Source: Thermoplasmata archaeon
Lineage (GTDB): Archaea; Thermoplasmatota; Thermoplasmata; Lutacidiplasmatales; UBA184
Assembly: GCA_030038885.1 (NCBI GenBank)
Contig: JASHQY010000063.1
Location: forward strand, 1-30,203
Length of the DNA: 30,203 nt
Direction of reading: 5' to 3'
A model generated the notes under the pieces. The model ran no database searches, had not been told where the DNA came from, and saw nothing but the letters and a program-made list of their open reading frames with translations. The position numbers and the translations under genes were made by a program. Positions within the stretch are counted from its first letter, which is position 1. Every line of letters starts with the position of its first letter. Shown here one piece after another: positions 7,816 to 15,574 of the stretch.

Positions 7816-8841
7816 CTACAGGGGGTGGAGGCCGAGGAAGTCGAGCGCGGTGGTCTCGGGGAATCCGGCCCGGACGTTGAGACACTGGACCGCGTTCCCC
7901 GCCGCACCCTTCATCAGGTTGTCGAGCGCGGCGAGCGCGACGATCCGTCCCGCATGCGGGTCGACCGCGAACCCGACGTCGCAGTAGTTGGTCCCCGACA
8001 GGATCTTCGGCTCGGGCTCCCGGTGGATCCCGTCCGCCTCGTGGACGAGGCGGACGAACGGCTCGGCGCCGTATGCCGCGCGGTACGCCCGCCAGAGCTC
8101 CTTCTCGTCGACCGGGCGCGCCCCGAAGGCGTGGCACGTGGCGAGGACCCCACGGACCGCCTCGACCGCGTGGGCGGACATCGCGATCGAGAGCCCGGTC
8201 TCCTGCTCGATCTCGGCGGTGTGCCGGTGCCCGACGGCCGAGTAGGCCCGCATCGTCCCGGCGCGCTCCGCGTGCGTTCCGGCCCGCCCGGGCTCCTGGC
8301 CGCCCGCCGAGGAACCGGTCTTCGCATCGACCACGACCGGGCGCGCGTCCACGAGCCCCGCCGTGACGAGGGGCCGCAGCGCGAGGATCGCGGCCGTGGC
8401 CATGCAGCCCGGGACCGCGATCAGGTCCGCCGACGCGAGCTCCGCCCGGTGGAGCTCGGGGAGCCCGTAGACCGCGCGGGACAGCAGCTCCGGATGCGGG
8501 TGCTCGGTGCGGTAGTACTTCGGATACGCGGCCGGATCGTGCAGCCGGAAGTCGGCCGAGAGGTCGAGGACGAGGCCGCCGGTCTCGAGGAGTCCGGGCA
8601 CGGCGCCCATCGACTCCCCGTGCGGCGTCGCGAGGAACGTGACGTCGGCCGGCCGCAGCGCGGTCCGGGGCTCGAACGTGAGGTCGGTCGCCTTCCGCAG
8701 GTTCGGGTGCGCGCGGCCGACCGCCTTCCCGGCCATCGCGTCGGAGGTGACCTGGGCGACCTCGACGTGCGGGTGGCGGAGCAGGAGCCGGAGGAGCTCG
8801 CCGCCGACGTACCCCGAGCCCCCGACGATCGCCGCCTTCAT
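7816..8841 (-). CDS. lysY: LysY: [LysW]-aminoadipyl/glutamyl phosphate reductase
   Basis: This 341-residue NADPH-dependent reductase of the ArgC type turns the carrier-bound acyl phosphate into the semialdehyde. The N-terminal nucleotide loop is GGSGYVGGELLRLL. The catalytic cysteine is C146 in VPGCMATA. Other family motifs are DLSADFRL, VYGLPELHR, AKTGSSAGG and FAVDPHAGRIVALAALDNLMKGAAGNAVQ. The ATG start overlaps the lysX stop by ATGA. As with its neighbours, both aminoadipate and glutamate series are possible. Confidence 0.92.
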   Translation of the reverse strand: MKAAIVGGSGYVGGELLRLLLRHPHVEVAQVTSDAMAGKAVGRAHPNLRKATDLTFEPRTALRPADVTFLATPHGESMGAVPGLLETGGLVLDLSADFRLHDPAAYPKYYRTEHPHPELLSRAVYGLPELHRAELASADLIAVPGCMATAAILALRPLVTAGLVDARPVVVDAKTGSSAGGQEPGRAGTHAERAGTMRAYSAVGHRHTAEIEQETGLSIAMSAHAVEAVRGVLATCHAFGARPVDEKELWRAYRAAYGAEPFVRLVHEADGIHREPEPKILSGTNYCDVGFAVDPHAGRIVALAALDNLMKGAAGNAVQCLNVRAGFPETTALDFLGLHPL

Positions 8842-9689
8842 CGGCGTCCGACCCCGACCGCGTAGTCGACGATCGCCCCGGCGACGTCGGCGCCGGTCGC
8901 CCCGGTGAGCGCCTTGAACTCGGGGGTCGGGTTGACCTCGTGCACGACGAGCCCGGCCGGCGACTCCATCAGGTCGACCGCGAGGACGCCGCCCCCCATC
9001 GCCTCCGCGGCGCGGAGCGAGAGCTCCCGCAGCTCCGCCGAGATCGGGAGCGGCTCGACCGATCCGCCCCGGGCGGCGTTCGTCCGCCAGTCGGCCGAGC
9101 GACGGTACATCCCGGCGACCACGTCCGGGCCGACGACGAAGACCCGGAGGTCCCGCCCGGGCTTGGCGACAAACTCCTGAACGTAGAAGATCGAGTGCAC
9201 GGGCGACGGAAGGGCGCTCTTGTGCTCGAGGATCTGCTCCGCTTCCTCCGGGGTCGAGACCTTCGCCATCAGCCGGCCCCACGACCCGACCGCCGGCTTC
9301 AGCACCGCCGGATAGCCGACGCGCTCGAGCGCCTTCAGCGCCGCTTCGGGCGACAGCGCGACCACGGTCCGCGGCGTCGGGATGCCGCGCTCGGCGAGGC
9401 GGAGCGACGCGAGCACCTTGTCGCCCGCGCGCTCGACGACGTCGGGCGCGTTGACGGTCGGGGTCCCGTAGTGGGCGTAGCAGCGGGTCGCGTAGAGCGA
9501 GCGCGTGTGGCTGACCGAGCGGTTGATCACGACGTCCGCGCTGACCTCGGGGCGGTCGAGTCCGAACGTCACCTCGCGGTCATCGATCCGCACGACCTCG
9601 AGGCCGCGCGACTCCGCCGCGGCGAGGATCCACTTCTCCTCGGGGCGGACGATCGTGTAGAAGACCCCGAGCCGGAAGCCGTCACTCAC
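8838..9689 (-). CDS. lysX: LysX/ArgX: alpha-aminoadipate (or glutamate)-LysW ligase, ATP-grasp
   Basis: This 283-residue RimK-like ATP-grasp ligase joins the alpha-amino group of aminoadipate or glutamate to the C-terminal Glu of LysW. ATP-grasp features seen are KPAVGSWGRLM (K131 and the glycine-rich lid, about 131-141), the QEF...RDLRVFVVG region, and metal ligands D239 (VDLM), E251 and N253 (HEVNPTPEFK). The NPTPEFK loop lies where LysX and ArgX differ in substrate choice, but I cannot assign the specificity from it. The GTG start overlaps the lysW stop by 8 nt. The operon with argG and argH favours glutamate (ArgX activity) or a bifunctional enzyme. Confidence 0.9.
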   Translation of the reverse strand: MSDGFRLGVFYTIVRPEEKWILAAAESRGLEVVRIDDREVTFGLDRPEVSADVVINRSVSHTRSLYATRCYAHYGTPTVNAPDVVERAGDKVLASLRLAERGIPTPRTVVALSPEAALKALERVGYPAVLKPAVGSWGRLMAKVSTPEEAEQILEHKSALPSPVHSIFYVQEFVAKPGRDLRVFVVGPDVVAGMYRRSADWRTNAARGGSVEPLPISAELRELSLRAAEAMGGGVLAVDLMESPAGLVVHEVNPTPEFKALTGATGADVAGAIVDYAVGVGRR

Positions 9690-9843
9690 CCCAGTCCTCG
9701 GCCTCTTTCGGGGCGGGCTGGACGGCGAACGGGGCGGTCCCGAACACTTCGAGCTCCGTACCGCAGTCCGGGCAGGGGAAGACCTCCCCTACCACCTTGT
9801 CGTTCCGCTCTACCGGGGCGTCGCACTCTGGACACTGTGTCAT
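9682..9843 (-). CDS. lysW: LysW: amino-group carrier protein
   Basis: This is a 53-residue carrier whose C-terminal glutamate covalently holds the growing amino acid and protects its amino group. A zinc site of two CxxC pairs is visible (C4/C7 and C24/C27), and the protein ends in the diagnostic EDWGE (49-53). The acidic body gives the electrostatic surface recognised by LysX, LysZ, LysY, LysJ and LysK. The same frame is open far upstream inside argH. The true ATG at 9843 overlaps the argH stop by ATGA. Its presence settles that this is the carrier-protein pathway, not the acetylated one. Confidence 0.97.
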   Translation of the reverse strand: MTQCPECDAPVERNDKVVGEVFPCPDCGTELEVFGTAPFAVQPAPKEAEDWGE

Positions 9844-11237
9844 CTCGTTCCCTCGCTCAAGAGTTCCTCGACGAGCTCGACCCTGCGGCCGAGCGAGGAC
9901 AGGGACGCGCGCTGGGCCGCGAGCCGCGCCGCCGCAGCGGCCGACTGCCGCGCGACCGACTCCGGTGCGGGTCCCCCGGGCGATGCGCGGCGGCGGACCG
10001 CCGCCGCCGGTTCGGGGACCGCGGCCTCGCCGGCCGCGGCGACGGCCGGGGAGTCGTGGTAGGCGCGGCCGACCTCCGCGTGCGCGCGGCGGAACGGAAC
10101 GCCGGAGGCCACCAGCTGTTCGGCCCGGTCCGTCGCGTAGAGCTCCGGGTCCCGGACCGCGGCGGCCAGCCGGTCCGGATCGAACCGGAGGTCCCCGATC
10201 GTCCGTGCGAGCGCGTCGAGGACGGACGCGGCGGTCGCCACGGAGTCGAGGACCGGGGCCTTGTCCTCCTGGAGGTCGCGGTCGTAGGCGAGCGGAAGTC
10301 CCTTGAGGGCCGTCAGGAGCGCGACCAGATCGCCGATCGTGCGACCGGCCTTCCCGCGGGCCAGCTCGGCCACGTCCGGGTTCCGCTTCTGCGGCATCAG
10401 GCTGCTGCCGGAGCCGAGTCCCGGCGTCCGTTCGAGGAAGCCGAACTCCTTCGAGGCGAAGAGCACGATCTCCTCGCCGAGCGCGCTCGCGTGGACCGAG
10501 AGCAGCGCGAGGTCGAACAGGAGCTCGGCGAACGGGTCGCGGTCGCTGACCGCGTCGAGCGAGTTCTCGAACGCCCGCTCGAATCCGAGCCGGTGCGCGA
10601 CCCACTCGGGGTCGATCGGCAGGGTCGAGCCCGCGAGCGCTCCCGCGCCCAACGGCGACACCTCCGCGCGTTCGGCCGTCGCGAGCAAGCGGTCGAGGTC
10701 GCGCGCGAACCGCCAGAAGTGGGCGAGCAGCCAGTGCGCGACCGTGATCGGCTGCGCCCGCTGGAGATGGGTGTACCCGGGCATCGCGGAGTCCCGCTCC
10801 GGCTCCGCCCGGGCAAGCAACGCGGCCTCGAGCGCGGCGAGCCGCCCGCCGAGCTCATGGATCGTCGCCCGAAGGTAGAGCCGCTCGTCGAGCGCGATCT
10901 GGTCGTTGCGGCTCCGCGCGGTGTGGACCTTGCCGCCGACCGTCCCGACTAGCTCGGTCAGGCGGACCTCGACGTTCGTGTGGACGTCCTCGAGATCGTC
11001 CCGCCAGGGGAACGCGCCGGCCGCGGCGTCCCGGACGACCTGCCGGAGCCCGCCGACGAGGGTCGCCACCTCGCCCGGCGTCAGCAACCCGACCCGCCCG
11101 AGCATCTCCGCGTGCGCGATGCTCCCCGCGACATCGTACCGGAGGAGCGGGCGGTCGACCGCGAGCGAGGTGAGGAACGCGGCCGCGGGTGTCCGGACGT
11201 ACGCCGGTGCCGGCGTCCGCGCTTCGACGGGGGACAT
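9840..11237 (-). CDS. argH: Argininosuccinate lyase
   Basis: This 465-residue enzyme splits argininosuccinate into arginine and fumarate, the last arginine step. It belongs to the fumarase/aspartase superfamily. HTARSRNDQ (105-113), YTHLQRAQP (155-163) and the signature GSSLMPQKRNPD (277-288) with the catalytic serine are intact. ATG start; it lies 13 nt downstream of the argG stop and its stop overlaps lysW. Its position between argG and lysW ties the carrier-protein genes to arginine synthesis. Confidence 0.95.
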   Translation of the reverse strand: MSPVEARTPAPAYVRTPAAAFLTSLAVDRPLLRYDVAGSIAHAEMLGRVGLLTPGEVATLVGGLRQVVRDAAAGAFPWRDDLEDVHTNVEVRLTELVGTVGGKVHTARSRNDQIALDERLYLRATIHELGGRLAALEAALLARAEPERDSAMPGYTHLQRAQPITVAHWLLAHFWRFARDLDRLLATAERAEVSPLGAGALAGSTLPIDPEWVAHRLGFERAFENSLDAVSDRDPFAELLFDLALLSVHASALGEEIVLFASKEFGFLERTPGLGSGSSLMPQKRNPDVAELARGKAGRTIGDLVALLTALKGLPLAYDRDLQEDKAPVLDSVATAASVLDALARTIGDLRFDPDRLAAAVRDPELYATDRAEQLVASGVPFRRAHAEVGRAYHDSPAVAAAGEAAVPEPAAAVRRRASPGGPAPESVARQSAAAAARLAAQRASLSSLGRRVELVEELLSEGTR

Positions 11238-11250
11238 CGACGGATCGTCC

Positions 11251-12489
11251 CTAGGATCGGTGCTTCGCGGCGCGGGGGGCGACCGCGGCCGGGTGTGACG
11301 CCGTCGCCGCCCAGGTCCGCGCGGGCAGTCCCCAGACGTAGATGAACCCCTCCGACATCTCGGGCCGGAAGCGGTCGCCGCTCGAGTACGTCGCGAGGCT
11401 CTGCTGGTAGATCGAGTGGGGCGAGCGCCGCCCGACGACCCGCGCCGAACCCTTGTAGAGCTTGACCGCGACCTCGCCGGTCACGCGCTCCTGGGTCGAG
11501 GTGACGAACGCGTCCAGCGCGCCCCGCAGCGGGGTGAACCAGAACCCGTCGTAGACCATCTGGGCGTAGCGCTGCTCGACCGTGCGCTTGAAGTCGAGGA
11601 GGTCCCGCGGCAGGGTCAGCGCCTCGAGGGCCTGGTGGGCCGCGAGGAGCACGGTCGCGCCGGGACACTCGTAGATCTCGCGCGACTTGATGCCGACGAC
11701 CCGGGACTCGAGGTGGTCGATGCGGCCGACCCCGGCGGCGCCCGCGGTGCGGTTCATCTGGACGATCAGCTCGGCGAGCGGAACGCGGTGCCCGTCGACC
11801 GCGACCGGGAGCCCCCGCTCGAACGAGAGCTGGACGTACGACGGCTGGTCGGGCGCCGACTGCGGCGACCGGGTCCAGCCGAAGACCTCCTCGGGCGGTT
11901 CGATCGCCGGATCCTCGAGGACCCCGCACTCGATCGATCGGCCCCAGAGGTTCTCGTCGATGCTGTAGGGCGACGCGGGACCGCTCGCGACCGGGATCCC
12001 GTGCTGCGCGGCGTACGCGACCTCCTCCTCGCGGGTCATCTTCCACTCGCGGGCGGGCGCGATCACCTCGAGGTCCGGGGCGAGGCTCGTGGTCGACAGG
12101 TCGAAGCGGACCTGGTCGTTCCCTTTGGCGGTGCAGCCGTGGGCGACGTACGTCGCGCCCTCGCGGCGCGCGACCTCGACCAGGTGCCGGCCGATCAGCG
12201 GGCGCGCGAGCGCCGTGCCGAGCGGGTAGATGCCCTCGTACAGCGCGTTCGCCCGCAGCGCGGGGGCGAGGAACTCCTCGGCGAACTCCTGCCGGGCGTC
12301 CACGAGCAGCGCCTTCGCGGCTCCCGAGCGCTCCGCCTTCGCCCGCACGGCCTCGAGGTCCCCCGGCTGACCCACGTTCACCGTGAGCGCGACGACGTCC
12401 GCGCCCTTCTTCTCGCGCAGCCACGGGATCGCCACCGAGGTGTCGAGTCCCCCCGAATACGCCAGCACGACCTTCGACCGATGCGACAC
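11251..12489 (-). CDS. argG: Argininosuccinate synthase
   Basis: This 412-residue enzyme joins citrulline and aspartate with ATP. The PP-loop AYSGGLDTS lies at residues 10-18, and GCTAKGNDQVRFD (about 118-130) and SPYSIDENLWGRSIECG are conserved family blocks. It starts with GTG behind GGAG (12500-12497, spacing 7). It is the first gene of the eight-gene operon, downstream of the TATA box at 12527-12535. Citrulline supply needs an ornithine carbamoyltransferase, which is not encoded in this window. Confidence 0.95.
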   Translation of the reverse strand: MSHRSKVVLAYSGGLDTSVAIPWLREKKGADVVALTVNVGQPGDLEAVRAKAERSGAAKALLVDARQEFAEEFLAPALRANALYEGIYPLGTALARPLIGRHLVEVARREGATYVAHGCTAKGNDQVRFDLSTTSLAPDLEVIAPAREWKMTREEEVAYAAQHGIPVASGPASPYSIDENLWGRSIECGVLEDPAIEPPEEVFGWTRSPQSAPDQPSYVQLSFERGLPVAVDGHRVPLAELIVQMNRTAGAAGVGRIDHLESRVVGIKSREIYECPGATVLLAAHQALEALTLPRDLLDFKRTVEQRYAQMVYDGFWFTPLRGALDAFVTSTQERVTGEVAVKLYKGSARVVGRRSPHSIYQQSLATYSSGDRFRPEMSEGFIYVWGLPARTWAATASHPAAVAPRAAKHRS

Positions 12490-12524
12490 GATGGTGCTCC
12501 GACGTGGGGCGCACGCGCCGCGAC

Positions 12525-12535
12525 GGATTTATAGC
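12525..12535 (-). promoter_or_regulatory. TATA box of the argG-lysK operon
   Basis: GCTATAAATCC on the minus strand stands out in GC-rich sequence. A transcript starting about 27 nt downstream would begin near 12503, leaving a short leader with GGAG at 12500-12497 before the GTG. A small inverted repeat GGCGC-AC-GCGCC (12508-12519) lies between the box and the presumed start. The same AT island may serve the divergent ACT-domain gene. Confidence 0.6.
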
Positions 12536-12550
12536 ATGTGACCGCTGATG

Positions 12551-12573
12551 GACAATCCGGGGCAGTTTTGTCC
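12551..12573. promoter_or_regulatory. Inverted repeat GGACAA-N11-TTGTCC before the ACT-domain gene
   Basis: Two perfect 6-nt arms are separated by 11 nt, a centre-to-centre spacing of 17 nt. They end 5 nt before the ATG at 12579 and lie upstream of the argG TATA box. The repeat could be an operator for a dimeric regulator of the divergent pair, or a leader hairpin. The function is inferred from position only. Confidence 0.45.
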
Positions 12574-12578
12574 GAAAT

Positions 12579-13238
12579 ATGACACGAGCGTCTTCCTCTT
12601 CCGGTTCGATCGCCCGTCGGGTCCGCGGGTACCTCGACGGCCACCCGGTGGTGGCGGACGCGATCCGGCTGGGGATCGGCAACTACTCGGCTATCGCGCG
12701 GCGGATCGCGAGCGACCTCGGCGAACCCCACCCCGAGGCGATCGTCGCGGCGTGCCGCCGCTATCCCCGCGGGCGAAGCGAGTCGTTCCGGGAGGCCGGG
12801 ATCCGGCGCGTGCTGCGCAAGAGCCGCATCGAGACGCGCACGAAGGTCGCCGCGATCACCCTGAACCAGGGGGTCGATGTCCTCCAGCGGCTGGGCGACG
12901 TCGTCGAGGAGCTCCTGGACGAGAACTCGCTCTGCCGGCTGATCCAGGTCTCGCGCGGCACGGTCGTCATCGTCGACGAGGACTCGGTCCTCCGGGTGAC
13001 CAAGCAGCTGCGCGGACCCCAGGTCCTCGGCGTTCGGAAGGGGCTGGTCGAGCTGGCCGTGACGAGTCCCGAGAGCATCGAGCAGACGCCCGGGCTCCTC
13101 ACGCTCCTCACGGGAGTCCTCTCGGCCCAGGGGATCAACATCGTCGAGGCGCTCTCGTGCTACACCGACACGATCTTCCTGCTCGAGCAGGACGACCTCC
13201 ACGCGGCGATGGGCGTCCTGACGCAGTCCCTCGCGTGA
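12579..13238 (+). CDS. ACT-domain protein, putative regulator divergent from argG
   Basis: This 219-residue protein has an ATG start. The N-terminal 65 residues (IARRVRGYLDGHPVVADAIRLGIGNYSAIARRI) look like an all-helical, HTH-like module common to archaeal proteins of this type. A central part follows (TRTKVAAITLNQGVDVLQRL, then SRGTVVIVDEDSVLRV). A C-terminal ACT domain lies at about residues 158-219 (GLVELAVTSP...GINIVEALSCYTDTIFLLEQDD). ACT domains bind amino acids and control enzymes or regulators of their synthesis. It stands back to back with the arginine operon, so control of that operon by arginine or a related amino acid is a reasonable guess. DNA binding is not shown. Confidence 0.75.
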   Translation: MTRASSSSGSIARRVRGYLDGHPVVADAIRLGIGNYSAIARRIASDLGEPHPEAIVAACRRYPRGRSESFREAGIRRVLRKSRIETRTKVAAITLNQGVDVLQRLGDVVEELLDENSLCRLIQVSRGTVVIVDEDSVLRVTKQLRGPQVLGVRKGLVELAVTSPESIEQTPGLLTLLTGVLSAQGINIVEALSCYTDTIFLLEQDDLHAAMGVLTQSLA

Positions 13239-13309
13239 GGGACCGAGGCGGGACGGCGGGCGGGGCACCGCCACACTCACGACCCCCCGCGGCGTATCGG
13301 ACAGTGGCC

Positions 13310-14425
13310 ATGCCGCGACGACCCCCCGGGCGGCCCGAGGACGCGCTCGCCCGTGCGGTCCTGGACCGGTGCGGGCCGCTCGGCCGCGGCCGACCGGTCA
13401 CGATCGAGACGTGGAGCCACGCACTGCCCTGGGCGCGGGCGCTCGTCGTCGAGGCCCGGCGCCGCGGCGCGCTCCCGGTCCTATTGGTCGAGGACGAGCG
13501 AGCGTTCTTCCGTTCGCTCGGGGCGCTCGGCCGCCGTTCGGGCCGGGTCCTCCGCTCTCCGCCGGCCGACGGAGGGGGGGCGCGCATCTACCTCGACGGG
13601 CCGGAGGAGTTCCCCCGGCTCCTCGGCCTCTCGCCGCCGGACCTCGATGGCACGCTCGCCCGCCACGATCGGGCGTGGTGGGCGTCCGCGCGGCGCGCGC
13701 GGACCCGGGCGCTCCGGGTCGCGATCGGCGACGCGACGCCCACCGCGGCGGACCGCTTCCGCGTGGACCGCGCGTCGTGGGAGGCCGAACTGCTCCGGGC
13801 GAGCCTCCTCGAGCCGCGCCGCCTCGAAGCGCGGGCCCGTCCGCTCGTCCGCCGGCTCGTCCGGACCCGGCGGGTGCGGGTCCACCATCCGAACGGGACC
13901 GACTTCGTGGCCGAGCTCGCGCGGCGCCGACCGCTGGTCGATGTGGGACGTCCCGACCCGGTGCGCGGGACGGTCTGGGGACGCGTCCCGGCCGGCCTCG
14001 TGATCGCCCCGCTCCGCCCCGGCCGCGCCGAGGGGACCTGGGAGACGAACCGCCCGGCGTACGACCGGTTCGCGACGCCCCCGGTCGCGCTCGGGGGCCG
14101 GTTCGAGCTCGGGGCCGGGCGGCTGCGCGAGTTCTCGTTCGACCGGGGCGGGGGACCGTTCGCCGCGGCGTACGCGCGGCAAGGTCGGGGGTCCGTGCGC
14201 GCGATCGCGCTGACGTTCGGGCTGAACCCCGCGATCTCGTTCGCGCCCGAGTCCCAGGAGCTCGGCGCCGGTACGGTCGGGCTGCTGCTCGGGACGGCCG
14301 GGGTCCGTCCGGACGCCGCGCGGCCCCGGTTCGCGTTCCTCGCGGCGCTCGCGGAGGCGTCGGTCGACGCCGACGGGCGACGTTGGATCGGACCCGAACG
14401 CCCGCGCCGCTCGCCCCGCGCCTAG
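13310..14425 (+). CDS. M29-aminopeptidase-like protein, probably not catalytic
   Basis: This 371-residue protein has an ATG start. The architecture resembles thermophilic (M29) aminopeptidases: an N-terminal domain with the substrate-side pattern VTIETWSHALPWARALVVEARRRG, then VRVHHPNGTDFVAEL (about 189-203) and a C-terminal half starting at VGRPDPVRGTVWGRVPAGLV. In active M29 enzymes the PxGE motif supplies a metal-binding Glu; here residue 230 is Leu (PAGL). The later Glu, His and Asp ligands are not recognisable around LTFGLNPAISFAPESQELGAGTV or in the C-terminus. It may therefore be a binding or structural homologue. It is convergent with the MTHFR-like gene, and the two stops share a CTAG (14422-14425). 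Confidence 0.65.
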   Translation: MPRRPPGRPEDALARAVLDRCGPLGRGRPVTIETWSHALPWARALVVEARRRGALPVLLVEDERAFFRSLGALGRRSGRVLRSPPADGGGARIYLDGPEEFPRLLGLSPPDLDGTLARHDRAWWASARRARTRALRVAIGDATPTAADRFRVDRASWEAELLRASLLEPRRLEARARPLVRRLVRTRRVRVHHPNGTDFVAELARRRPLVDVGRPDPVRGTVWGRVPAGLVIAPLRPGRAEGTWETNRPAYDRFATPPVALGGRFELGAGRLREFSFDRGGGPFAAAYARQGRGSVRAIALTFGLNPAISFAPESQELGAGTVGLLLGTAGVRPDAARPRFAFLAALAEASVDADGRRWIGPERPRRSPRA

Positions 14426-15336
14426 CGGCCGAACCGCTCCGCGAACGCGCCGAGGAACGTGCGGGCGTCCGTGAGGTGGCGCGCCGAGATCTGCTCGACG
14501 TTGACCCCCAGCGGAACCTCCACCTCGCTCGCGCGGGACTGCGCGACGACCGACGACCAGAGCGCGAGCGCGCGGTCGACGCTGCGCCCCACGGCGTTCC
14601 CGTCCTCCCCCTCGAGGATCGCGCGCTCGACGGCCTCGGGGATGTCGGCCCCGAGCCACCGGATGAACTCGGCATCCTGCTCGTCCACGAGCGGTGCGAA
14701 GCTGAGGAGGACCGGCACCGGCGCGAGGGACGCCTGCCGGCAGAGCAGGTCGTACTGGCGGACCATCCGGTACGTCTCGTCCGCGTCGAACACGATCTGG
14801 GTCGTGAAGAACGCGGCGCCGGCCCGCGTCTTCGAGAGCATCCGGTGCGGCTCGCCGTCCCGCTGCGGGATCGTGATGTTGCCGACGCACCCTCCCGCGC
14901 GCTCGACGATCGGACGACAGATCCGGTCCGCCTCGGTCACCGCCGGCCCCGGGTACGGGATGTACCGGCTCGTGCCCCCGACCAGCACGACCTGTCGGAT
15001 CCCCATCCCGACGGTCTCGGTCGCCCAGCGCTCGACCGCCTCGGGGTTCTCGAGGTGCGCGACGACCTTGTTCACGACCACCTCCCGTCCGGTCCGCTCC
15101 GCGACGAGGCGCGCGTACGCGCGCGGATCGCCGGTCCGGTAGAGGGGCCGGCCCTCGTGGTTCTCGTCCACCAGCTCCGGCACGTCGATCGCATCGATGC
15201 GCGGGATCGCCCCCACGAGGTCGGCGACCGCCGCGACCTCGGAGGCGGAGCGCGCGGTCGTCGCACGGGACGACGGGGGCACCGGCTCGAAGAAGAGCGG
15301 GGTCGCTCGGAGCGCTTCGGCGAACGTGCGGGCCGT
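14422..15336 (-). CDS. Methylenetetrahydrofolate reductase-like protein, probable ACG start
   Basis: This FAD/TIM-barrel MTHFR-type protein (304 residues with the start used here) shows family blocks IDAIDVPELVDENHEGRP, NKVVAHLENPEAVERW, VVLVGGTSRYIPYPGP, GNITIPQRDGE and MLSKTRAGAAFFTTQIVFDAD. It would reduce methylene-pterin to methyl-pterin for methionine or C1 metabolism, or a related folate-like cofactor in archaea. The first canonical start is the GTG at 15282, but conserved sequence (TFAEALRATPLFFEPVPPS) continues upstream to an in-frame stop with no ATG, GTG or TTG. A perfect GGAGGTGA (15351-15344) sits 7 nt before ACG at 15336, which I take as the start. A 1-nt error joining the GTG at 15347 is the alternative. 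Confidence 0.75.
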   Translation of the reverse strand, partial: TARTFAEALRATPLFFEPVPPSSRATTARSASEVAAVADLVGAIPRIDAIDVPELVDENHEGRPLYRTGDPRAYARLVAERTGREVVVNKVVAHLENPEAVERWATETVGMGIRQVVLVGGTSRYIPYPGPAVTEADRICRPIVERAGGCVGNITIPQRDGEPHRMLSKTRAGAAFFTTQIVFDADETYRMVRQYDLLCRQASLAPVPVLLSFAPLVDEQDAEFIRWLGADIPEAVERAILEGEDGNAVGRSVDRALALWSSVVAQSRASEVEVPLGVNVEQISARHLTDARTFLGAFAERFGR

Positions 15337-15343
15337 CGGTCGC

Positions 15344-15387
15344 TCACCTCCTCCCGCGCGGCGAGAGGGACCGGCCGCGCGCTATAG
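15344..15387 (-). promoter_or_regulatory. Promoter and strong Shine-Dalgarno of the MTHFR-like gene
   Basis: CTATAG at 15387-15382 is a likely TATA box, predicting a transcript start near 15357. GGAGGTGA at 15351-15344 matches the archaeal 16S 3' end over 8 nt and is 7 nt from the ACG at 15336. With the GTG at 15282 the leader would instead be about 75 nt and carry this site for nothing. Confidence 0.6.
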
Positions 15388-15530
15388 CGTTTCGGCGGGC
15401 CGACCGGTTGCAGGGGGCGCAATCGCCGCGCGGCCGGGGCAATCGCGGGACCTCCGACCGGCCCGTCGCCCGACCGGCGCTCCGCCCGCCGCGCGGAACG
15501 ACTTCGCGCGGGGCCGTCGCCTCGCTCCGC

Positions 15531-15547
15531 GAGACGTCTCAAATAGG
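15531..15547 (+). promoter_or_regulatory. Palindrome and TATA of the first ABC transporter operon
   Basis: GAGACGTCTC (15531-15540) is a perfect 10-nt palindrome. It runs directly into CAAATAGG (15540-15547), a TATA-like element about 28-35 nt before the ATG at 15575. The palindrome covers the BRE position, so a bound protein could block TFB. Between this site and 15388 I see no gene. Confidence 0.45.
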
Positions 15548-15574
15548 CTCCGGAGCTTCCCTCGCCCGATCTGC

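Noticed and set aside
8940..10952. 670-codon plus-strand open frame antisense to lysX, lysW and argH
   Set aside because: Arg/Asp/Gly-rich low-complexity translation; the true genes are on the minus strand.
12508..12519. Inverted repeat GGCGC-AC-GCGCC upstream of argG
   Set aside because: Too short and too likely by chance in such GC-rich DNA to call as an operator; mentioned only with the promoter.
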